Assembly: GCA_002379985.1 (NCBI GenBank)
Contig: DFVG01000004.1
Location: 1 to 27,132, forward strand
Reading direction: 5' to 3'
Length of the DNA: 27,132 bases
Origin: Flavobacteriaceae bacterium UBA4166
GTDB taxonomy: Bacteria; Bacteroidota; Bacteroidia; Flavobacteriales; Flavobacteriaceae
Shown: in pieces, positions 6,779 to 13,704 of the stretch
How positions within the stretch are numbered: the stretch's first letter is position 1
Layout: every line of letters starts with the position of its first letter
The notes under the pieces: model-generated
What the model saw: only the letters and a program-made list of their open reading frames with translations
The model's database searches: none
Told to the model about the DNA's origin: nothing
Translations under genes and position numbers: made by a program

Positions 6779-9700
6779 TTATTGATCTACCAAGACCCAA
6801 TCGCCTTTATCCAATAACGGAATGGCCTGCTTGTACTTCAAGGTCTTGTTCTCACCGCTCATGACATTTTTGATCGTTACCCGATCGTTGCGTCCAATCT
6901 TCGGACGTTCTCTGGTGATGGTTTCTGTTATTTGCGGCTGCTGTTGCGTATTTCCGGCAGCACGCGATTGCGCTGCACGTTCGTCCATGTTTGGGATCTC
7001 TTCTTTTTGCTCGCTCAGCTTTTCTTTTGGTCGGGTTTGTCTCGCCTCTTGAATTTGCTGATTTTCCTGCGGAAGTTCTCCCTTGAACAAGAACGAAATA
7101 ACGTCTTTATTCACCTTGTCGATCATTTCTTTGAACAATTCGAAGGCTTCGAACTTATAGATCAATAAGGGATCTTTCTGTTCGTGTACGGCCAACTGCA
7201 CCGACTGTTTCAATTCGTCCATCTTCCGAAGGTGATTCTTCCACGCATCATCTATAATCGCCAGCGTAATGTTCTTTTCAAAATCCTGTACCAATTGTCG
7301 GCCTTCTGTTTCGTAGGCTTTCTCTAGGTCGGTGGCTACATTCAGTGTCTTTACACCGTCTGAGAAAGGCACGAGAATACGTTTGTATTTATCTTTTTGC
7401 GTTTCGTACACATTCTTGATCACCGGGAACGCCATTTCGGCATTGCGCGCCATCTTTTCTTGATAGTGCTCATAAGCCGCTTTATAAATTACACCTGCGA
7501 TCTTTTTGGCGTCCATTTTCTCGAATTCTGCTTCGGAAATGGGCGAACTCATCGAGAAGAAACGGATCAATTCAAATTCAAAATTCTTAAAATCTTGCGC
7601 TAGTTTATTGCTTTCGGCGATCACTTCCGAAGTGTCATAGATCATATTCGCGATATCCACTCGAAGGCGTTCTCCGAATAAGGCATGATAGCGACGTTTG
7701 TACACAACTTCTCGCTGCGCATTCATCACATCATCGTATTCCAGTAATCGCTTCCGGATACCGAAGTTGTTCTCTTCTACTTTTTTCTGCGCACGCTCAA
7801 TGGATTTTGAGATCATGGAATGCTGAATTACTTCCCCTTCTTTCAGTCCCATGCGGTCCATCATTTTTGCGATACGTTCACTTCCGAAGAGACGCATCAA
7901 ATTATCTTCCAAAGACACGTAGAACTGCGAGCTTCCCGGATCTCCCTGCCGACCGCTACGACCGCGTAACTGACGGTCTACACGACGTGAATCGTGACGT
8001 TCAGTACCAATAATGGCCAATCCGCCTGCCTCTTTTACTTCTTTTGAAAGCTTGATATCGGTACCCCGACCGGCCATGTTCGTAGCAATGGTCACCATTC
8101 CCTGGTTTCCGGCTTCGGCGACAATGTCAGCCTCTTTTTTGTGCAATTTCGCATTTAGCACATTATGCGGAATCTTCCGAATCCCCAACATTTTACTGAG
8201 CAATTCTGAGATCTCTACGGAAGTAGTACCAATCAACACAGGGCGTCCGGCATCAGATAATTCTTGTACCTCCTCGATCACCGCGTTGTACTTCTCCCGC
8301 TTGGTCTTGTAGATCTTATCTTCGCGATCGTCACGAGCAATAGGCTTGTTGGTTGGGATTTCTACCACATCAAGCTTGTAGATCTCCCATAATTCGCCTG
8401 CTTCCGTAACCGCAGTACCCGTCATACCCGACAATTTGCGGTACATTCTAAAGTAATTCTGAAGCGTAATGGTGGCGAAGGTTTGCGTCGCCGCTTCGAT
8501 CTTTACGTTTTCCTTGGCTTCGATCGCTTGGTGGAGTCCGTCGCTATACCGACGCCCGTCCATAATACGCCCGGTTTGTTCGTCAACGATCATCACTTTG
8601 TTATCCATGACCACATACTGCGTGTCTTTTTCAAAAAGCGCATAGGCTTTCAACAGTTGGTTCATGGTGTGAATACGTTCACTTTTTATGCTGAAATCTC
8701 TGAAGAGTTCTTCTTTGGCTTCGGCTTCTTTTTCTTTGGGTAGTTCTTGATTTTCGATCTTGGCGATCTCGGTTCCCATTTCAGGCATTACAAAGAAATC
8801 AGGATCATCGTCTCCCGAAAGGTAATTCACTCCTTTGTCGGTAAGCTCGATCTGATTGTTCTTTTCGTCGATCACAAAATACAATTCGGCATCCACCTTA
8901 GGCATCTCCCGATTGTTATCTTGCATGTATTGATTTTCTGTTTTCTGAAGAATTTGTCGCACGCCTTCTTCCGAAAGGAACTTGATCAAGGCTTTATTTT
9001 TTGGCAATCCGCGATACACGCGTAGCAATTGGAAGCCACCTTCTTTGGTGTCACCTTCTGCGATTAGTTTCTTCGCTTCGGCCAAGACCCCGGTTAAATA
9101 TTTTCGCTGTACACTAACGATATCATCAATCTTCGGTTTCAATTCGTTGAATTCGTGGCGGTCTCCTTGTGGCACCGGCCCCGAAATGATCAAAGGCGTT
9201 CGCGCATCATCAATCAATACACTATCCACCTCATCCACAATGGCGTAGTGGTGTGGGCGTTGTACAAGGTCCTTTGGTGCATGCGACATATTATCACGCA
9301 GGTAATCGAAACCAAATTCATTATTCGTTCCGTAGGTGATATCTGCATTATACGCTTTGCGTCTTGCTTCCGAATTAGGTTTGTGGTAGTCGATACAATC
9401 GACGCTCAATCCATGGAACTCAAAAATAGGGGCCATCCAGGCGCTATCCCGTTTTGCGAGGTAGTCGTTCACGGTAACAAGGTGTACACCATTTCCGGCA
9501 AGGGCATTTAGATACACTGGAAGCGTTGCCACCAACGTCTTTCCTTCTCCGGTTTGCATCTCGGCTACCTTCCCTTGGTGCAGGGCAACCCCACCAATCA
9601 ACTGCACATCGTAGTGCACCATATCCCAGGTCACTTCTTTACCGGCCGCATCCCACGAGTTGTTCCAGATGGCTTTTTCACCATCGAGGTTCACGTATTC

Positions 9701-10132
9701 TTTTTCTCCGGAAAGTTCGCGGTCAAAGGGTGTAGCATCCACTACGAGAGTGGTATTGTCTTTAAAGCGTTTGGCGGTTTCTTTTACAACGGCAAAAGCT
9801 TCGGGTAGAATTTCGTCTAAGGTTGCTTTTTCAATTTCGTATCGATCGTCTTGCAGTGCATCAATTTGATTGTAGATCGCTTCTTTTTGATCGATGTCCT
9901 CCATGGTTTCGGCCTCTTTTTCTAACGATTCGATCTGTTGCTGAATTGCTAGTTGGTCTTCTTTGATGCGTTTTCGGAAGGCATCTGATTTGGCGCGGAG
10001 TTCATCCAGACTCAATTTGGCAATGGCTGCCTCATGTTGCTTCACTTGGTCGACGATAGGTTGTATATCGCCAATGTCTTTTTTTGATTTATCTCCTACA
10101 AATACTTTTAGTACACTATCTAAAATTCCCAT
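6779..10132 (-). CDS. secA: Preprotein translocase ATPase SecA (long Bacteroidota form, no SEC-C zinc motif)
   Basis: This 1117-residue protein is the motor that pushes unfolded precursors through SecYEG. It is longer than the roughly 900 residues of E. coli SecA. The Walker A motif TGEGKT is at residues 194-199 and the DEAD-type Walker B DEVD at 300-303. HHYAIVDEVDSVLIDDARTP, TNMAGRGTDIKL and RQLRGRSGRQGDPG identify the two nucleotide-binding folds. Extra length lies in an N-terminal helical stretch (about 60-100) and a large insert in the preprotein-binding region (about 380-480). The C-terminus is a Gln/Arg-rich linker ending in DKGDWVLVDQ; the Cys-Cys-His zinc module that binds SecB in proteobacteria is absent, as is usual for this phylum. 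The gene stands alone, flanked by hairpins. ATG at 10132 is the natural start. Confidence 0.97.
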   Translation of the reverse strand: MGILDSVLKVFVGDKSKKDIGDIQPIVDQVKQHEAAIAKLSLDELRAKSDAFRKRIKEDQLAIQQQIESLEKEAETMEDIDQKEAIYNQIDALQDDRYEIEKATLDEILPEAFAVVKETAKRFKDNTTLVVDATPFDRELSGEKEYVNLDGEKAIWNNSWDAAGKEVTWDMVHYDVQLIGGVALHQGKVAEMQTGEGKTLVATLPVYLNALAGNGVHLVTVNDYLAKRDSAWMAPIFEFHGLSVDCIDYHKPNSEARRKAYNADITYGTNNEFGFDYLRDNMSHAPKDLVQRPHHYAIVDEVDSVLIDDARTPLIISGPVPQGDRHEFNELKPKIDDIVSVQRKYLTGVLAEAKKLIAEGDTKEGGFQLLRVYRGLPKNKALIKFLSEEGVRQILQKTENQYMQDNNREMPKVDAELYFVIDEKNNQIELTDKGVNYLSGDDDPDFFVMPEMGTEIAKIENQELPKEKEAEAKEELFRDFSIKSERIHTMNQLLKAYALFEKDTQYVVMDNKVMIVDEQTGRIMDGRRYSDGLHQAIEAKENVKIEAATQTFATITLQNYFRMYRKLSGMTGTAVTEAGELWEIYKLDVVEIPTNKPIARDDREDKIYKTKREKYNAVIEEVQELSDAGRPVLIGTTSVEISELLSKMLGIRKIPHNVLNAKLHKKEADIVAEAGNQGMVTIATNMAGRGTDIKLSKEVKEAGGLAIIGTERHDSRRVDRQLRGRSGRQGDPGSSQFYVSLEDNLMRLFGSERIAKMMDRMGLKEGEVIQHSMISKSIERAQKKVEENNFGIRKRLLEYDDVMNAQREVVYKRRYHALFGERLRVDIANMIYDTSEVIAESNKLAQDFKNFEFELIRFFSMSSPISEAEFEKMDAKKIAGVIYKAAYEHYQEKMARNAEMAFPVIKNVYETQKDKYKRILVPFSDGVKTLNVATDLEKAYETEGRQLVQDFEKNITLAIIDDAWKNHLRKMDELKQSVQLAVHEQKDPLLIYKFEAFELFKEMIDKVNKDVISFLFKGELPQENQQIQEARQTRPKEKLSEQKEEIPNMDERAAQSRAAGNTQQQPQITETITRERPKIGRNDRVTIKNVMSGENKTLKYKQAIPLLDKGDWVLVDQ

Positions 10133-10239
10133 GGGGTTATGCTATTTAAACTTTGCCGTGGTGGTTGTTGCGGCTTGCGATACAAAGCAACTGCAAAAAA
10201 ACCGTTTTGCCAAAGGTTTGTGTTATCAATAAGGTATAA

Positions 10240-10267
10240 AAAAAGCCTCTGTAACTAGAGGCTTTTT
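10240..10267 (-). terminator. Intrinsic terminator downstream of the DUF2795 gene
   Basis: The 11-base arms AAAAAGCCTCT (10240-10250) and AGAGGCTTTTT (10257-10267) enclose a 6-base loop. Read on the minus strand the stem is followed by a run of T residues, so it ends transcription coming from 10532 and isolates it from secA. Confidence 0.88.
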
Positions 10268-10310
10268 CGTTATTTATTTGTTCTGAAGTTGCACCATAGG
10301 TGCAGCTTTC

Positions 10311-10532
10311 TTAATATTCATCTTCATTCCACAGATAATCTTCGTCTGTGGGATAGTCTGGCCAGATTTCTTCAATAGAATCATAAGAATCTCCTTCATC
10401 TTCAATGGCCTGAAGGTTTTCTACCACCTCTAGGGGAGCCCCCGTACGGATGGCGTAATCTATCAATTCGTCTTTTGTTGCCGGCCAAGGCGCATCACTT
10501 AAATAAGATGCTAATTCTAATGTCCAGTACAT
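10311..10532 (-). CDS. DUF2795 family small acidic protein
   Basis: This 73-residue, strongly acidic protein starts MYWTLELASYLSDAPWPATK and continues DELIDYAIRTGAPLEVVENL. Both segments are signatures of DUF2795, a small helical family kept in nearly all Bacteroidetes. The C-terminus is Asp/Glu/Tyr-rich. Its function is not known to me; the family is sometimes proposed to bind nucleic acid or a partner protein. It has its own Bacteroidota-type promoter element at 10553-10560 and its own terminator, so it is probably an independent transcript, though read-through from the upstream PduO gene (gap 123 bases) is possible. The ATG at 10532 fits the conserved N-terminus. Confidence 0.9.
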   Translation of the reverse strand: MYWTLELASYLSDAPWPATKDELIDYAIRTGAPLEVVENLQAIEDEGDSYDSIEEIWPDYPTDEDYLWNEDEY

Positions 10533-10552
10533 GGTATCGATTTAATTTTTTG

Positions 10553-10582
10553 CAAAAATAATTTTTTAGTTCAAAAAGCCAA
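10553..10582 (-). promoter_or_regulatory. Bacteroidota-type promoter of the DUF2795 gene
   Basis: On the minus strand TATTTTTG (10560-10553) is an exact TAnnTTTG -7 element, followed by C as is common. A TTGG lies at 10582-10579, 18 bases upstream, a suitable -33 element. The ATG is about 20 bases downstream of the -7 element. Confidence 0.6.
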
Positions 10583-10655
10583 GAAAAAAAACAATTATTT
10601 CAGCAGTATTTTAAAGAACGCGGTGTCACTTCGAGTGGTTTGTGGATTTCCAGTC

Positions 10656-11228
10656 TTACTTTTTCTCAGGAATCCACGGTATCTCTTCGGCTCCAAGCTC
10701 TTTGGACAACTTCCGTGCCAGTACGAAAAGATAGTCAGAAAGTCGGTTGAGGTATTTGAGAACATTGCCATCTACCGCTTCATGAGTGTGGAGCAAGGTG
10801 GCAAGGCGTTCCGCGCGGCGGCAGACGCATCGTGCAATGTGACAATATGACACAGTCGTGTGCCCGCCCGGAAGGATAAAGTGTGTCATGGCCGGTAACG
10901 ATTCATTCATCGTGTCAATATCTGTTTCCAATCGCTCAATAGCTTCCGTATCGATCTTAGGAATGTTCAAGCGTTCTTTACCACTTTTAAGTTGTGCTTT
11001 CTCAGGATCAGTGGCTAACATTGCGCCTAAGGTAAATAGATCATGCTGGATCGCAGTAAGAAATTCTTTAGTTTCCGAAGGGATCTCTTGGTCGCGAATG
11101 AGTCCGATATGCGAATTTAGTTCATCTACGGTTCCATAGCTTTCAATCCTGATATGATGTTTGGGAACACGTGTTCCGCCAAACAAAGCCGTGGTTCCTT
11201 GGTCTCCGGTTTTGGTATATATCTTCAT
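10656..11228 (-). CDS. pduO: Cob(I)yrinic acid a,c-diamide adenosyltransferase, PduO type
   Basis: This 190-residue protein is an ATP:cob(I)alamin adenosyltransferase. The N-terminus MKIYTKTGDQGTTALFGG is the ATP-binding loop unique to PduO/MMAB enzymes. SYGTVDELNSHIGL follows, and FILPGGH, CRRAERLATLL and YLNRLSDYLFVLAR form the active-site helices. It transfers the adenosyl group of ATP to reduced cobalamin to give coenzyme B12, and the trimer can pass the product straight to methylmalonyl-CoA mutase. meaB at 1628-2713 supports that use. It overlaps the preceding 49-residue membrane protein gene by 4 bases (ATGA), so the two are translationally coupled. An inverted repeat around its stop codon lacks a U-run and is not called a terminator. 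Confidence 0.95.
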   Translation of the reverse strand: MKIYTKTGDQGTTALFGGTRVPKHHIRIESYGTVDELNSHIGLIRDQEIPSETKEFLTAIQHDLFTLGAMLATDPEKAQLKSGKERLNIPKIDTEAIERLETDIDTMNESLPAMTHFILPGGHTTVSYCHIARCVCRRAERLATLLHTHEAVDGNVLKYLNRLSDYLFVLARKLSKELGAEEIPWIPEKK

Positions 11229-11374
11229 GAAGGGTCGTTCTTTTGGTTTCTTCGGTCTTTATAGCGCGTTCGGAAGCTTCGGCGGTCCCGCTTACGAATG
11301 GATTTATTGCTGCGTTGTACAAAATACAACACTAATAAAAACAATCCTCCGGCAAGTGCTAGGTAATAAAACAC
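11225..11374 (-). CDS. 49-residue single-pass membrane protein with GTG start
   Basis: This short frame lies between the methyltransferase and the PduO gene, starts with GTG at 11374 and stops at 11225. The product begins VFYYLALAGGLFLLVLYFVQ, one hydrophobic helix, then a very basic tail (RSNKSIRKRDRRSF, then RTRYKDRRNQKNDPS). The positive tail should lie in the cytoplasm. It begins 4 bases after the methyltransferase stop and its TGA overlaps the PduO ATG as ATGA, the normal pattern of a real gene in a packed operon. There is no ATG in the frame; an upstream ATT directly after a stop is the only other way to lengthen it. I do not recognise the family. Without this gene there would be an otherwise unexplained 150-base gap in a tight operon. 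Confidence 0.6.
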   Translation of the reverse strand: MFYYLALAGGLFLLVLYFVQRSNKSIRKRDRRSFRTRYKDRRNQKNDPS

Positions 11375-11378
11375 CTTG

Positions 11379-12185
11379 TTATTTTTTCTGAAGTAGTAAA
11401 TTTAACTGCATACACCTAAATAAGTGTCGTTTCGATTGGGCCGAGCGCTCCCAGTCCTTTTGGTGGGCTCGCTTTCCCCAGGCTTCTTTTTGTTTCTTCG
11501 GAAGCGGTAATAAGGTAACTAAAAAATACCACTTTGAGGTTCCCAACACACCGCGTTGATCCACAATGGTAAAGGCTTCCTCAAATTTTCTGAAGGTTTT
11601 TCTTCCGAAGGGAAATTCCCAAGCCGCATCGCTCTGAAATGGTCGGTAGAGCGTTCTCAAGAACCAAACCGGATAACTGGTTTTCAACGGATCGTAACTG
11701 ATGATCCTTCCGTTTGGGGCTAACTTTTGTTGCAGTCGGTCGATCAGCGCATCCACATTTTTAAAATGATGCAACACCCCGTAGGCGTAGATGACATCAA
11801 AAGGTCCTTCGGCAAATTCTTCCGAAAAGAAATCGATGGCCAGCCCTTTGGCGCTAGGAATGTCTTTTAGTTTTTGATTTAGCTTTTCGATAGCCTTATC
11901 GCTAAGGTCAATGCCAACATAAGAAGCGCTGTTCTTAGCGAGATACAGTGAGAGGTTATTTCCGGAGTAGCACCCCAAATCCAATACTTTTTTGTCGCTA
12001 AGATCACCCAGCCACTCCCGATGCAGCGCATAGGTTTGCTGTAATACTCCAAGTTCTTTTCGAATATCTTTCAGGCCTTTTTCACGAATAAACGACCAAA
12101 GTCGGGTTGGGAGGTTTTTCTTTTTGGTATTGTAAAACTCCTTCTGCTTTTTATTCTTTTCTAAGGTCTTTTCGACACTTTCCAT
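11379..12185 (-). CDS. Class I SAM-dependent methyltransferase
   Basis: This 268-residue protein has the SAM-binding motif I KVLDLGCYSGNN at about residues 66-77. Motif II is YVGIDLSDKAIEKL, and motif IV FDVIYAYGVLHHFKNVDALI resembles the UbiE/small-molecule methyltransferase group. A long charged N-terminal helix (KTLEKNKKQKEFYN) precedes the domain, and a C-terminal Trp/Arg-rich extension follows. The substrate is unknown; LHHF with a following acidic helix suits a lipid, sugar or small metabolite more than DNA. It lies 3 bases downstream of an ABC ATPase gene and 4 bases upstream of a small membrane protein gene, so it is co-transcribed with both. Whether it acts on what that ATPase handles is speculation. 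Confidence 0.88.
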   Translation of the reverse strand: MESVEKTLEKNKKQKEFYNTKKKNLPTRLWSFIREKGLKDIRKELGVLQQTYALHREWLGDLSDKKVLDLGCYSGNNLSLYLAKNSASYVGIDLSDKAIEKLNQKLKDIPSAKGLAIDFFSEEFAEGPFDVIYAYGVLHHFKNVDALIDRLQQKLAPNGRIISYDPLKTSYPVWFLRTLYRPFQSDAAWEFPFGRKTFRKFEEAFTIVDQRGVLGTSKWYFLVTLLPLPKKQKEAWGKRAHQKDWERSAQSKRHLFRCMQLNLLLQKK

Positions 12186-12188
12186 GTG

Positions 12189-12875
12189 CTATCGATTTCG
12201 ATTGTCACTTTCTACAATGCCGTCACGTAGGCGGATGATTCGATGCGCGTGTTCAGCAATGTCTTCTTCGTGGGTGACTAAGATTACCGTATTTCCGGCA
12301 GCGTGAATATCATCAAACAATTTCATGATCTCTACGGAAGTTTTAGAATCGAGGTTTCCGGTAGGTTCATCGGCGAGAATGATGGAAGGTTTGTTGACCA
12401 AAGCACGCCCCACGGCAACGCGTTGTCGCTGTCCCCCGGAAAGCTGATTGGGCCGGTGGTCCATACGATCTGCCAGTCCCACATCCGTAAGTACTTCTTC
12501 AGCGCGTTCGGTACGTTGGGCTTTGCTTGCCCCGGCATAGATCATCGGCAAGGCAACGTTCTCTAGTGCTGTGGTTCGCGGAAGGAGATTAAACGTTTGA
12601 AAGACAAAGCCGATCTCTTTGTTACGGATCTCAGCCAATTCGTCATCGGTCATATTGCTAACGTCTTTTCCGTTGAGCTCATAGCTTCCGGAAGTAGGTG
12701 TGTCCAGGCATCCTAATAGGTTCATTAAGGTTGATTTTCCCGAACCCGAAGGCCCCATCAAGGCTACGTATTCGCCTTTAGCAATATCAAGATCAATTCC
12801 CTTTAATACTTTTACCACTTCTTGCCCGAGGGGAAAGTCGCGTTTGATGTTACGGATTTTAATGACTAGACTCAT
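12189..12875 (-). CDS. ABC transporter ATP-binding protein, LolD/MacB/FtsE-like
   Basis: This 228-residue protein is a stand-alone nucleotide-binding subunit. Walker A GPSGSGKST is at residues 41-49, the Q-loop in GFVFQTFNLLPR, the signature LSGGQ at 145-149, Walker B and D-loop LADEPTGNLDS at about 168-178, and the H-loop His in LVTHEEDIAEH. The insertion pattern and LGCLDTPTSGSYELNGKDVS match the MacB/LolD group, which pairs with FtsX/MacB-type permeases in lipoprotein release, drug or peptide export, or cell-division peptidoglycan control. No permease is encoded next to it, so its partner must be elsewhere. It starts 55 bases after the upstream methyltransferase and ends 3 bases before the next one. 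Confidence 0.93.
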   Translation of the reverse strand: MSLVIKIRNIKRDFPLGQEVVKVLKGIDLDIAKGEYVALMGPSGSGKSTLMNLLGCLDTPTSGSYELNGKDVSNMTDDELAEIRNKEIGFVFQTFNLLPRTTALENVALPMIYAGASKAQRTERAEEVLTDVGLADRMDHRPNQLSGGQRQRVAVGRALVNKPSIILADEPTGNLDSKTSVEIMKLFDDIHAAGNTVILVTHEEDIAEHAHRIIRLRDGIVESDNRNR

Positions 12876-12930
12876 AAGCAGTTCGCGATTTTTTAGACGT
12901 CATCCATAGGACGCAAAGGTACGTTACACG

Positions 12931-13704
12931 TTACAAACGAATTACGAAATGTTCTTTTTTCTGTTCGCTTCGGAAGAAAACAAGTCCCCATTGAAAGGTG
13001 TCGATACTCACGGTAACGCGTTGATGTGCACAAATGTATCGCCATGCTTCGGTCATTTCAGCACTCCAATAAATATCATCAAAGAGCAATACTGATTCAT
13101 TACTGACGTGCTGCAATAGCCATTCAAAATACTGAAGCGTATGCGCTTTGCTGTGATGACCGTCAACATAGACTAGATCGTAGGTTGCAATAGGATGGGC
13201 TTCAAAAAAGGTCTCAAAAGATTGTTGATAAAGGCGAATAGAATCCAGTTTATGAGCATCGAACAATTGTTGCGCTCGAGCTGCGGTTTCGCGGCAACCT
13301 TCAATCGTAATCACAGGTGCATCGCGTTTCGCTGCGGCCAGGGCAACGGTGGCCAGCCCTAATGAGGTGCCCAATTCTAAGATATTTCCGGGTTGTAGAT
13401 ACTGTGCGAGTCGGAATAACAAACGCTGTCGTTTTTTCGTGATGCCGACATGCTTTGCGATCTTAGACACCTTTCGTTGTTCCGAAGAAAAGACCCGGGA
13501 GCCCGCGCCAAGGTCTGAAACAGTGAGCACGGTGTCGTCTGCCAAGAGTTCGTTTCGAACCTGATCGAGCAGATTATATTCAGGATATCTTTTTCGATCG
13601 TAAAAACACTGCGTCACCAACTCATACACAAAAGGGGAGTGGACACCATGTTGATTTTTGGACTGCCATAAAAATTGCAAGTATGACTGAATAGCATGTC
13701 GCAT
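12931..13704 (-). CDS. Class I SAM-dependent O-methyltransferase-like protein
   Basis: This 257-residue protein has SAM motif I NILELGTSLGLATVALA at about residues 107-123, an acidic residue at the end of strand 2 (VITIEG), and YDLVYVDGHHSKAHTLQYFE. LLFDDIYWSAEMTEAW follows, resembling O-methyltransferases of the TylF/CmcI and catechol types that bind a metal with Asp residues. The first 95 residues are a separate helical segment (FLWQSKNQHGVHSPFVYELV) that I cannot name but which recurs in Bacteroidota homologues of this type. The substrate is unknown. Its ATG shares one base with the stop codon of the upstream ABC-F gene (TAATG), so translation is coupled. Confidence 0.85.
   Translation of the reverse strand: MRHAIQSYLQFLWQSKNQHGVHSPFVYELVTQCFYDRKRYPEYNLLDQVRNELLADDTVLTVSDLGAGSRVFSSEQRKVSKIAKHVGITKKRQRLLFRLAQYLQPGNILELGTSLGLATVALAAAKRDAPVITIEGCRETAARAQQLFDAHKLDSIRLYQQSFETFFEAHPIATYDLVYVDGHHSKAHTLQYFEWLLQHVSNESVLLFDDIYWSAEMTEAWRYICAHQRVTVSIDTFQWGLVFFRSEQKKEHFVIRL

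Noticed and set aside
6822..10232. Many open frames on the plus strand opposite secA, up to 118 codons (9155-9511).
   Set aside because: They lie inside a certain secA gene, have no recognisable motifs and follow from its codon pattern.
10642..10677. Inverted repeat GTGGATTTCC / GGAATCCAC around the stop codon of the PduO gene.
   Set aside because: It has a one-base bulge, a loop of 17 bases that includes the stop codon, and no following T-run on the minus strand, so it is not a convincing terminator.
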